Shown here: positions 48,737 through 59,418 of the stretch, in pieces
How positions within the stretch are numbered: position 1 is the stretch's first letter
Layout of the letters: every line of letters begins with the position of its first letter
Origin: Brevipalpus yothersi
Taxonomy: Eukaryota; Arthropoda; Arachnida; Trombidiformes; Tenuipalpidae
Direction of reading: 5' to 3'
DNA length: 64,000 nt
NCBI GenBank assembly: GCA_003956705.1
Contig: QZCP01000836.1
Coordinates: forward strand, 119,756-183,755
Notes under the pieces: generated by a model
What the model was told of the DNA's origin: nothing
Databases searched by the model: none
What the model saw: the letters and a program-made list of their open reading frames with translations, nothing else
Position numbers and translations under genes: made by a program

Positions 48737-49956
48737 TTCATCTCCGAATGCATGTCAGCCAGCAGTCTGCCAAAGTCAATGCAGGCAGGAGCTTTGGTTG
48801 GAACGATCTTCGTTTTGAGCTACCTTGTTCGCTTTCAAACTAGACTATGTGACAAATATTCATCTCCCAACATTCAAACAAAATTTCCTATTTAAAATTG
48901 GTGGTTTAGAATGATTCATGATTCTCAAAGTCCTCATTTCTTCGAAAGAGGGATAATGTCTTCGACATGAAAAATTCTCTCATGTCAGAGTATTTGTCAA
49001 ATCGAGAAGGTCTATACAAGAGAACTCATGGTGGATTTGATGTACAGATGAATAGATCATGAGAGCCCCGTTGAAGGTTGGATGTGACCTCAATTTTACA
49101 GAATTGTGGAGTCCTTGATCAAATTCACATTCTCCTGGAATTTTTTATGCTTGTGATAGAATAAGTCAAGGTATTTAATGGTGTTCCGATCAACAGTGAT
49201 AACCAGAATTTTAGCTTACTTGAAACATTGTAAAATACATGTGGATTGCGACAGAAGCCAGATGTTAATGGTTTCAATCAGGCATCTCGCTAGAGTAATT
49301 AATTTTTTCTAGGTATACGAAATGAGGTGTATGATAAAATCCCGAATTATTTTCATGCAAGAGCCTTCGAATGATTTTAATCAGCGTACGAAGTGCTGAG
49401 AGAGAACTTCGAGTAATATTGATTCATTCCAGATCGATAAATGAGAATTCAACAACCCAAGGTCCGTGGCTATTATTCTAGTTAAGAGCAGGTTATTTTT
49501 ACGATGATCTGGTACACTTTTTTCGTTGAACTATATCGATCGTCTGAAGCTTCTTGGACAAACGTGGACAGATCTCACAAGAAATTAAGGCTCTATATTT
49601 CGCATTTTGATCAACTTGACGTTTATTTTTAATCAATGCTCATGGAAAGGAAGATGAACAAACAGTAATTGCTAGATTAGGTACGGAGAAGACATTACCA
49701 ATTTTCATTATTCATCCAGTTTTAATGTGAAAAATGAAACATTTTGCAATTATGAGTCTATTAATCAATAGATAGGGAGATCAATTGTTCAAGCTTATAA
49801 GATTCCATGAATATATTTTCTCCCAAACGGTACTCATCATGGTCAGTGAAAGAATAGGAAGCTCCAGTTAAACTTGCTGCATAGAACAAATCTTATTCCA
49901 TACTATATTGACATCAATAAAAGTGAAACATTCTTCTCGGACACTTATGATCAGCA

Positions 49957-50134
49957 ATGATTTGTAATCTAACGGTGGCTTTTTTCTCCGTGAGTAATCT
50001 CATATATCACTTTCCAGGGTGGAAGGATGAATGCAAAAAATTTCCAAAACGTTGTCTCGGGTACAGGCCTATGAAGTGTATGCTGAACGTTGAGAGCCCA
50101 TCAACTCTCTCATGCGAGATACTCAACCATCATA
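49957..50134 (+). pseudogene. Receptor relic: exon 1 joined to a fragment of exon 5 (unit A, second relic)
   Basis: Exon 1 is perfect (49957-49989, MICNLTVAFFS with a gtgagt donor) and is followed by part of intron 1. Then at 50065-50134 comes a piece that aligns to exon 5 of IR-2 (catcaactctctcatgc). Exons 2 to 4 are gone. A matching relic at 58095-58265 shows that the deletion preceded the unit duplication. Confidence 0.65.
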
Positions 50135-51300
50135 AGGAGAATCAACCTTAGCCAAGTTAGAGCTGACTCAGTCATTATACACATGTACTTCATTTCTTTG
50201 TTCATTTCATTCGTTCGATCTCAATGAAGTTCAGCTTTTCTTCTTTTTTTTGAGCCTCCAATTGTTTTAGCCAACAGTTAACCCTAGGTTATGAGCCTGA
50301 AGTTGACTAGCTGTGCTAGTAGCGTTTTGAGTCACCAGAGAAAAGTTCCAAAGTTGAGAAAGTTCGCATCATCATTTCTACTCTTCCTCTACCACTAGTG
50401 GGTTAGAATTGACCAAGTTCACATTTTTTTTGGTTTCTGGTGGTTCTGATGAGGTCAGATGAAGTATCTCACGTTATATCGATCAATACTGTTAACTAAA
50501 ACTTGAGTCAATTGAAAACAAATACATTACAAATACAAAATATTACCATACATATTACATATAGGTTGAAACTGGAGCAAGATGTTGATGGTTTGAATCA
50601 GGGATCTCGTAAAAGTAATTAATTCGTCTCGATGTACAGAATGAGTTGGGTGATGAAATCAAGAATTCTTATCCTACAAGAATTTCGAAATGGATTAATC
50701 AGTACACAAAGTCCTGAGAGAAAATCTCGCAACTTTCAGGTGATATTGATTTATTACAGAGCAATAAATGCGAATTCAACAACACAATGCCCCTGGCTAT
50801 TGCGCAAGTAAATTACAAGCTGTTTCCACCATGATCAGGTGTATTTTCTCGTGAGACTATATTGATTATTCATGTGGGCAGCTTTTTGGGCAAACTTGGT
50901 CAAATTTTAAGAGAAATTGAAGCCTGATATTTCCTATAATAAGTAGTCTGATGCTCAAAGTTCATATTTTATCGGTGTTCGATACCGACAAAATGAAAAA
51001 ACTGTGAACAGTGATCGTTATATTAGGTACAGAGAAGACATTACCAATTTTCATTATTCATCCAGTTTCAATGTGGAAAATGAAAAAATGTTGCTACTAT
51101 AAGCCTATTAATCAAAAGATCAATTGTTTCTGCTTATAAGATTGCGTGAATATATTTTCTTCCAAACGGTATTCATCACCGTCAGTAAAAAGATAGAAAG
51201 CTCCAGTTAAACTTCCTGAATAGACCGAATCTTATTCAACACTATACTGACATAAGACAAAGTGAAACGTCCAATCCTCCTCAAAAACTTGTGATTAGCA
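50135..51300. other. Upstream region of IR-5
   Basis: No gene. From about 50560 it carries the conserved upstream block (gttgaaactggagcaagatg...), repeated almost base for base at about 58690 before IR-7. Confidence 0.5.
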
Positions 51301-53003
51301 ATGATTTGTAATCTGACCGTAGCTTTCTTTTCTGTAAGTAATCTAATATATCACTTCCTAGGGTGAAAAAATGAATGCTCTCCACTCAGAGAGAATGCGG
51401 GAAATTTTTGGGAAAAAATCAATTCCTGAAAATCATTTTTCTATTTATTACTATAGATTCCACCAGTTTTCACAAGTGAAGTGAAGGATGGCGAGGTTCA
51501 TTTCAATGATCGTGTGTATGAAAGAATGTTCGCATGGGTTAAAGGTTTAAGGTGAGAAAATCTACCAAAAAATGATCAAATGATGGTTCTATATAATTTC
51601 AACAACTAAACCTCATCTTTTGACAGAATTATCCCAGTTCATCTTGGAGAGCTCATGTATATAAACAAACAAACACTTCAAAACAAAGTATGGAAGTGCA
51701 AATAGATATCATCTTTCTCGTTCATTAAGATTTATTGTTCAACTTACTTCCAGGGGATTGAAGTCATGCCAATAGTGGAAAGGGCTGAAGAGTCGATTGA
51801 TAAGATTACTCCAGAATTTGGGCAATTTGGAGTTGCCATGCTATCTTTGGCCCCTGATGAGTATGAAAAGTCGAATGATATCACTAATCTCTGGAATTGG
51901 AAATTATGGACACTGGGCATGCTATTCGTGATGGCTCTCATGGCTTTGAAAGTGGTTTTTAATAGCTTCAAACCTCTCGAAAAGAATCACAAACAATCAT
52001 TTGTCTGGTCAACGGTGGAAATTTTTCTCCTCCAGAAGTTTCCAACAAACGAAATCCGATCGAACCGAATTATAACTCTGACCCTTGCACTCTTTATATT
52101 CCTTCTGCTGGCTATCTTGAATTCGCTCATTAGCACTGACCTTATAGTAAAAGAGAAACCCTTCATGATCGATACTCTTGAAGATATTCTAGATCCGAGA
52201 GCATCACAGCACAGGCCTGTATGGAGAAAAAATGGGCACCTTCATACAATCTTTTCGAAGAGTCCTTCTCTGACTAGACAGAGAATATGGGAGAGAGCAT
52301 TGAAAATTGGTCTCAAAAAGTGTTTAATAGAGGATGATCTAGATAATGTGGCTGATATTTTAACCTCTTATTCTAATTCACCTTGGGTGTTTTTCTTGTT
52401 CCAGGAGTATGCTTTTCTCATGCGAACTCATATGTGTTTCATGCCATCCCTTACTGGAACCCACAACAGAATTTATATTGGCAAAGAAATAGTTGCCCAG
52501 GAGCATGCTAGACTTGCACTGAATCTGAAGAATGATTCTTGTAAGCCATACAAGCGGTCATCTATTGATAAAAGGTTTGTCAAGTCTTATCGGAATGAAC
52601 AAGAGATCTTGATAACTCATTTAGGATTTCTTGCCTCCACAGAGTCCGAATTGTGTTGGAAGCTGCCCTATTCAATCGAGTGACTATTGATGCCACTAGG
52701 AAAAGCACAATGAAGCTTTATGAAGACCCTTCGAAAAAATGGAAATGTATGGGCCTAATTGACTTATTCGATACCCACATGTGGCTTCAAATCAGGATAT
52801 CCAACATTCAATTGCTCATCACATTCTATTGCTCGGGTTTGATTCTTTGCACTTTCGTTCTATTCGGAGAGATAATTTTTCCCAAAATATCCAAGAAACT
52901 CGATGAATTTGACACCGATGACTCGAAGCGTAAGAAGGGCTCCAACAGAGATGGTGATCAAAAATTTCATTTCTTGTATATTTATCACCCTAGAGCTCTC
53001 TAA
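51301..53003 (+). CDS. Ionotropic receptor-like channel, array copy IR-5 (intact)
   Basis: Five exons (51301-51333, 51457-51551, 51627-51687, 51754-52574, 52643-53003) give 456 aa, the longest copy. S1: MICNLTVAFFSIPPVFTSEV resembles the first strand of iGluR S1 (L-x-V-x-x-x-x-x-PPF). Then come IIPVHLGELMYINK and FGVAMLSLAPDEYEKSNDI. M1 begins near residue 114. The loop QSFVWSTVEIFLLQKF (about 144-159) stands where the pore loop should be. M3 is about 168-190 (LALFIFLLLAILNSLISTDL), followed by KEKPFMIDTLEDILDPRASQ. S2 and M4 follow as in IR-4, but the cytoplasmic tail is longer, with acidic then basic segments (DEFDTDDSKRKKGS). This tail is shared with IR-7 and separates the IR-5/7 type from IR-4/6. 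Confidence 0.74.
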
Positions 53004-54454
53004 TAATCAGATTCCACATGGTTCACCTAGGAAATGTTGGTAAAGTTGCCCAGTTTCATCATGGATGAGAATGAAGAAGTTCTTCCCTTGCATCGGTAGC
53101 AGCATCATTTCATAGGGTTCAAACTCAAGAAATATCCAATTGTATGAAATTTCAACGTATTTTCGAGAGCACTTGGTTTGCAGCAGATATGACAGATATC
53201 AAGCCTTGTCAAAGAACTCATAGCTTCAAATCATCAAAATAAAGCAACCAAAAAGTGAAATAAACTAAAATAAAGAAGCTTTTTTCAAGCTCAAAAAAGC
53301 TTTTAATTGAAAAACTCAACATTTTTAAGACCTTTTCAGAGCACAAAGCTCCAGCTCATTCATTTTGAACATTTTAAACTTCTAGTAGAGCTGAAAAGTT
53401 AGCATCAGCTGCTTTTTTGATAGATCTGGATTCCCATTCTACAATAGTGCCGATTATGATTTCATATTATAGTTAAATTGTCATTATAACTGAAAGAACC
53501 TGTTGTTGCCTCTAAGATAATTCCTAAGAATTTAGGATAGAATTCGATGAATTTGATGAGAATTGTGATGTATTCTTACCTGACATCCCTACCGGGGCCC
53601 ATAACATGTCATTGCGGCATTTTCTCCATTCCACCTCTTCTCATTGGGTCAATGACTAGAGGTAGAGGTATCGGCAGTGGAATTGGTAGGATTCCAAGCT
53701 CCAGGATGAGTTTAGAAAAGATACTTAAAATGCGAATGAGCAAAATGTCAGCAATTCTCAAAATCGAGTAAATAAGGTCTATATCTTTTTTCAGGGAATA
53801 AAAATCATAAACATGGAAACCAATTTAGCTTTCTTAGCCAACAAGTGAGTTTACACACATGCCTCTCATACACAAGAAAGAGAGGGAAAAATTCTCAGTT
53901 ATGAATCTACTTTTTTTCTTCTCGATCTTTTTTCTCGTATTTCTTCACTTCATGACATCGTTCTGGTCGTCTAAGCCTTGGATCGGAGTGACTTATTGAG
54001 GGTTTATTCTGGTGCCCTAATCAATACTAGGCACTAGAGGTTAAGCCAATCAAATGTTACTGAAACGAAATACCAGGTAGGTTAGAACAAGAGCCAGGTG
54101 TTGAGAATTTCAATCGAGTATCTCCCAGGGTACAATTTATCTGTCTCAGCATATTGAATGAGTTGGCTCATGGAATAGAGGAATATTGTCATACATCAAC
54201 TCTTGCATCATTCTCATTAGTACGCTGGGTTTTATCAAAAAGCCTCCCAAATTGAGGGAGTATTGATTCCTTCCAGGAGGATGAACGAGAATTTAAGAAC
54301 CAGAGACTTCTAGCTACCGCTTACTTTAGTTGACAGCACGTTGTCTTCATCGTGATCATGTTTATCCTTTCGTAAGACTACATTGATTAATCTTGAGACT
54401 TTTCCACAAATCAACCTAAAACATTCGATCTTTCATGAAAACCTGTGACCAGCC
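53004..54454. other. End of unit A, unit junction and upstream region of IR-6
   Basis: 53004-53850 is related to 61094-61950. The match ends inside an exon-like stretch at about 53850, and from about 53920 the sequence resembles 45.35 kb onward, so the unit junction lies between. 54082-54440 is the upstream block of IR-6. It contains the 74-codon frame at 53547 but no recognised gene. Confidence 0.5.
53547..53771 (+). CDS. Unassigned 74-codon frame, duplicated at 61647
   Basis: The frame is kept open to the same stop in both units despite many substitutions (about 17 of 74 residues differ by eye; ends MSKMSAILKIE). The complementary strand is also open in both units (minus frame containing LILELGILPIP), so the coding strand, if any, is unclear. 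It has no signal peptide and no known motif. It could be a fragment of the gene whose exon-like stretch (GIKIINMETNLAFL) lies just downstream. Confidence 0.2.
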   Translation: MNLMRIVMYSYLTSLPGPITCHCGIFSIPPLLIGSMTRGRGIGSGIGRIPSSRMSLEKILKMRMSKMSAILKIE

Positions 54455-55396
54455 ATGATTTGTGATCTAACCATGGCTTTCTTTTGTGTAAGTGATATCA
54501 AATATCATTTTCTGGTTGATTGAGTGAGCCAATGGCCACTTAGGAAAAAATGGAGAATTACTTGATAGAAGATTTGATTTTTGACCATCATTTCTCCATG
54601 TTTGCTTTTAGGTTTCACCAAGCTTCATAAGTGAAGTAAAAGATGGTGAGGTCTACTTTAATGAGAGAGCATCGCAGTACAAACCTGTATGGAGAAAAAA
54701 TGGGCACCTACATACAATCTTTTCGGAGAGTACTTCTCCCACTAGACAGAGAATATGGGAGAGAGCATCGAAAATTGGTCTCGAAAAGTGTTTCATAGGA
54801 GATGACCCAAATGATGGGGCTAATCTTTTGACATCTTATTCCAACTCATCTTGGGTGCTTTTCTTGTTCCAGAGCATTGCTTTTCTCATGCGAAGTCATA
54901 TGTGTTTCATGCCATCCCTTACTGGAACCCACAACAGAATTTATATTGGCAAAGAAATAGTTGCCCAGGAGCATGCTAGACTTGCACTGAATCTGAAGAA
55001 TGATTCTTGTAAGCCATACAAGTGGTCAGCAATTGATCGAAGGTGTGTAAAATTCTATCAAATTGAACAAGAGATCTTGATAACTCAATTATGATTTCTT
55101 ACCTTCACAGAGTTTGAGTTGCGTTTGAAGCTGCCATCTTTAGTCGAGTGACTATTGATGGCATAATGAAAACCACAATGAACGTTCATGAAGATCCTTT
55201 GAAGAAGTGGAAATGTATGGGCCTAATCGACCTATTCGATACCCATGAATGGCTTTCAATCAGAATGTCCAACATTCAAATGCTCCTCACCTTCTATTCT
55301 TCATGCTTAATTCTCAACACCCTCGTTCTATGTGGAGAGATAATTTTTTCCAACATATCCAAGAGACAGAAAAAATTCATCCCAATGAGCCGATAG
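54455..55396 (+). pseudogene. Receptor copy IR-6: pore deleted in frame, then nonsense codon
   Basis: Exon 1 is intact (54455-54487, MICDLTMAFFC). Exon 2 begins at 54612 (VSPSFISEVKDGEVYFNE) and passes in frame, at about 54665, straight into the S2 half of exon 4 (RASQYKPVWRKNGHL), ending 55042. The rest of exon 2, exon 3, M1, the pore loop and M3 are lost. The joined exon is open for 143 codons. Exon 5 starts at 55111, but its third codon position is TGA (55115-55117) where IR-4 has CGA; past it the exon is open to 55396. Without the channel this cannot be a receptor. A soluble S1-S2 remnant is conceivable only if the transcript escapes decay. Confidence 0.75.
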
Positions 55397-55948
55397 ATAA
55401 GGGGAGCTTCCTGGGCTCCAGCAAAGATGGGAATCAAAAATTCATTTTTCTGTGTTGTACCAATCTTAATTCATCGAAATCTATCTCTCATATTTCATGA
55501 ATAAATCCATGGAAATTTTCCCTGATTTTCTAATTTCTGCATCTATCGTCCTAGACAAACAATTGACAGCAATCTATAGTACCTGTATATAGTGTGCTTT
55601 AAAAGTGAAATATTAAACTAAATCACTTTCCTCATGAACCTACTCATCATCTCTTCATCTCGTTTTCGAGCACTTTGTCGCACTCGAGCACTCGTTCCTG
55701 CTTAATTCACATGAGCTCCACGAATTTGGATGACATTGAATCATTTTTCTATGATTCAATGTAGCTTCAGATAGATTAAAGAAGATTGAGGATTGAGTAT
55801 CCAGGAAGCTTGTGAAACTTTCAAACAACTCAATCTCTCACAAAAATATAAATTTTCCCTAGTGCTACGATGAATGGATTGCATACAATATGAGTATTCT
55901 TCCAGAAGTAGATGATGAAAATTTGTGGAAATCATAACATTGTGACAG

Positions 55949-56118
55949 GTGCTGGCCTGTGAAGTGAATGCTGGAATTAGAGAGTCCATCAGCTTTTTAT
56001 GTAGGTTGCCAAACGATTTAAGCTGAGTTTCTAGCCCAGACATATGCATTGAACTAATTGATATTCACGATTAGGCGACAATCAAGATTTCATTCATCTG
56101 TTTACTTTTGACCTTTCC
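55949..56118 (+). pseudogene. Relic of receptor exon 5 (unit B, first relic)
   Basis: Near-identical to 48369-48537, with the same degenerate VFEANVGG start and IDPFDIHDW-like segment. It is not translatable. Confidence 0.6.
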
Positions 56119-56290
56119 TTTTTTTCAATCCATTTTGATCCATCCAGGATCAATAACTTCTAACAAATCTGTTGGATTACCAAGAAAATGAATCCCACCC
56201 TGATCCAGTTGAAGTTCTCCAAAATTGATAGAATAGTGAATCTCTAAAAGACACAGTCTCATTAGGCAATGATTTGTTCTTTCAAACCAG

Positions 56291-56827
56291 TGTGAGAGAA
56301 ATTCCGAGACACGATTAAACTGAAGACTCTGGCCAGAAGCCTAACAGAGCGTGAAGCTCGAAATATCAAATTTATGGACCTATCAGGGCCACCGACGGTC
56401 CAAAGGTTCACAGGACCTGAAAAAGGACCAGTGTAGGCAAAAGAGTGTGTCGAACACGAGCTACTTACTAGCTAGAAAAGATTTATTGAATATATCTTGA
56501 GAGGCACAGGGTGACGTTAGTCCAAATCATAAGTGACAAAACATGGACAAGACATATGGAAAAACGTGAAGAGACAAAAAGATGAGGGAGGTTTTATATG
56601 AGCCGTGAAGGCTGAGGGAGACAAACAGTGAGACCATACATTGGTCGATTATGATTGACATCTATTGAGAGATGCTGAGCATACGAACAGTGATGGTCAT
56701 CGAGACCGAGGAATGAGTACAAAATAAAGGAGAAAATGATTATATAAGTGAATAAATGAAAGGGGAAGGAAAAGGCCGTGGAGGCCGAAGCATGATTATT
56801 ATCGAGGAAGTCAGAATTCCGCTGACA
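56291..56827. mobile_element. Solo-LTR-like insertion (537 bp, TG...CA ends, 4-bp target duplication)
   Basis: Absent at the corresponding site of unit A (about 48710), so its boundaries are exact. It starts TGTGAGAGAAATTCC and ends GAATTCCGCTGACA, with the TG...CA termini of LTRs. It is flanked by CCAG on both sides (56287-56290 and 56828-56831). The unoccupied site has one CCAG, as expected for a 4-bp target-site duplication of Gypsy- or Pao-type integration. Internally there are a TATATAA (56741-56747) and AATAAA motifs (56723-56728, 56751-56756), as in LTR promoter and poly(A) regions; orientation is uncertain. There is no coding capacity. Confidence 0.75.
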
Positions 56828-58094
56828 CCAGAATAGAGCATCCAAAGGAACTTCCACTTCATCTCCGAATGCATGTCAGCCAGCAGTCTGCCAAAGTCAA
56901 TGCAGGCAGGAGCTTTGGTTGGAACGATCTTCGTTTTGAGCTACCTGGTTCGCTTTCAAACTAGACTATGTGACAAATATTCATCTCCCAACATCAAACA
57001 AAATTTCCTATTTAAAATTGGTGGTTTAGAATGATTCATGATTCTCAAAGTCCTCATTTCTTCGAAAGAGGGATAATGTCTTCGACATAAAAAATTCTCT
57101 CATGCCAGAGTATTTGTCAAATCAAAGAAGGTCGTTTCGAAGAGAACTCATGGTGGATTTGATGTACAGATGAATAGATCCTGAGAGCCCCGTTTGAGGT
57201 TGGATGTGACCTCAATTTCACAGGATTGTGGATTCCTTAATGAGATAAAATTGATCAAATTCACATTCTCCTGGAACTTCTGATGCTTTTGATCAAATAA
57301 GTCAAGGTATTTAATGGTCTTGCGATCAACAGTGACAACTAGAACTCGAGTTTACTGGAAACACTGTAAAATACATGAAGATTGCGACAGAAGCCAGATG
57401 TTAATGGTTTCAATCTGGTATCTCGCTAGAGTAATTAATTTATCTAGGTGTACGAAATTAGGTTGATGATGAAACCCGGAATTATTTTCGTGCTTTTGCT
57501 TTCGAATTTTTTTTACCAGTGGGCGAAGTGCTGAGAGAGAACATCAAGTAATATTGATTCATTCCAGATCGATAAATGAGAATTCAACAACCCAAGGTCC
57601 GTGGCTATTGTTCTAGTTAAGAGCATATTATTTTTACTATGATCAGGTATATTTTTTTCATTGAACTATATCGATCGTCTGAAGCTTTTGGACAAACGGG
57701 GACAGATCTCCCGAGAAATTAAGGCTTTTATTTCGCATATTAATCAACTTGACGTTAATTTTTAATCAATGCTCATGGAAAGGGAGATGAACAAACCGTG
57801 AACAGTGGTTGCTGAATTAGGTACAGAGAAGACATAACCAATTTTCATTATTCACCCCCTTTTAATGTGAAAATATTTTGCTATTATAAGCCTATTAATC
57901 AATAGACAGGGAGATCAATTGTTTCAGCTTATAATATTCCATGAATATATTTTCTCCCAAACGTTACTCATCATGGTCAGTAAAAGAATAGGAAGCTCCA
58001 GTTAAACTTGCTGCATAGAACAAATCTTATTCAACACTATACTGACATCAGACAAGAAGAAACGTCCAATACTCCTCAAAACTTGTGATTAGCA

Positions 58095-58265
58095 ATGATC
58101 TGTAATCTAACCGTGGCTTTTTTCTCTGTGAGTAATCTCACATATTACTTTCTAGGGTGGAAGGATGAATGCGAAAAATTTTGAAAACGTTGTCTCGGGT
58201 ACAGGCCTTTGAAGTGTATGCTGAACGTAGAGAGCCCATAAACTCTCTCATGCGAGATACTCAAC
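58095..58265 (+). pseudogene. Receptor relic: exon 1 joined to a fragment of exon 5 (unit B, second relic)
   Basis: Counterpart of 49957-50134. It has exon 1 (58095-58127, MICNLTVAFFS, gtgagt donor), part of intron 1, then a fragment of exon 5 at about 58203-58265. Exons 2-4 are absent. Confidence 0.63.
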
Positions 58266-59418
58266 GATCATAAGGAGAATCAACCTTAGCCAAGTTAGTG
58301 CTGACTCTGTCATTATACACTTCATTTCTTTGTTCATTTCATTCGTTCGATTTCAATGAAGTTCAGTTTTTCTTCTTTTTTTTGAGCCTCCAATTGCTTC
58401 AGTTAACCTACAGTTAACACTAGGTTGTGAGCCTGAAGTTGACTAGCTGTCCTAGTAGCATTTTGAGTCACCAGAAAAAAGTCTTCAAAGTTGAGAAAGA
58501 TCGCATCATTTTTACTCTTTTTCTAACACTAGTGAGGTAGAATTGACCAAATTCACATTTTTTGAGTTTTTGATGGTTCTGATGAGGTCAGATGAGGTAT
58601 CCCACGCTATCCCGATCAATACTGTTAACTAAAACTTGAGTCAATTGAAAACAAATACATTACAAATACAAAATATTACAAAACATATGACAAATAGGTT
58701 GAAACTGGAGCAAGATGTTGATGGTTTGAATCAGGGATCTCGCAAAAGTAATTAATTAGTCTCGATGTACAGAATGAGTTGGGTGATGAAATGGAGAATT
58801 CTTATCCTATAAGAATTTCGAAATGAACTAACGAAGTCCTGAGAGAAAATCTCGCAACTTTCAGGTGATATTGATTCATTATAGAGAAATAAATGCGAAT
58901 TCAACAAAACAATGCCCCTGGCTATTGCGCAAGTAAATAACAGACTGTTTCCGCCATGATCGGGTGTATTTTTTCGTGAAACTATATTGATTATTCATGT
59001 GGGCAGCTGTTTGGGCAAACTTGGTCAAATTTTAAGAGAAACTGAAGCCTGATATTTCCTATAATAAGTAGTCTGATGCTCAAAATTCATATTTTATCGG
59101 TGTTCGAGGCCAACAAAATAAACAAACAGTGATTGCTGAATTAGGTATAGAGAAGGCACAACCAATTTTCATTATTCATCCAGTTTCAATGTGAAAAATG
59201 AAAACATGCTGCTACTATAAGCCTATTAATCGAGAGATCAATTGTTTCTGCTTATAAGGTTGCGTGAATATATTTTCTTCCAAACGGTATTCATCATGGT
59301 CGATGAAAAGATGGAAAGCTCCAGTTAAATTTGCTGCATAGAGCGAATATTATTCAAAACTATACTGACATCAGACAAAGTGAAACATCCAATCCTCCTC
59401 GAAAACTTGTGATTAGCA
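58266..59418. other. Upstream region of IR-7
   Basis: Closely matches 50135-51300, including the conserved upstream block. No gene. Confidence 0.5.

Larger units (their letters stand above)
47824..49956. other. Spacer in duplicated unit A with receptor relics
   Basis: Related to 55397-58094 in unit B. It contains a decayed receptor exon 5 (48369-48537), an unassigned minus-strand frame (48545-48736) and a copy of the upstream block (about 49250-49950). No intact gene. Confidence 0.5.
55397..58094. other. Spacer in duplicated unit B with relics and a solo LTR
   Basis: Counterpart of 47824-49956. It carries the exon 5 relic (about 55949-56118), the interrupted minus-strand frame with the 537-bp insertion, and the upstream block (about 57385-58090). 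No intact gene. Confidence 0.5.
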
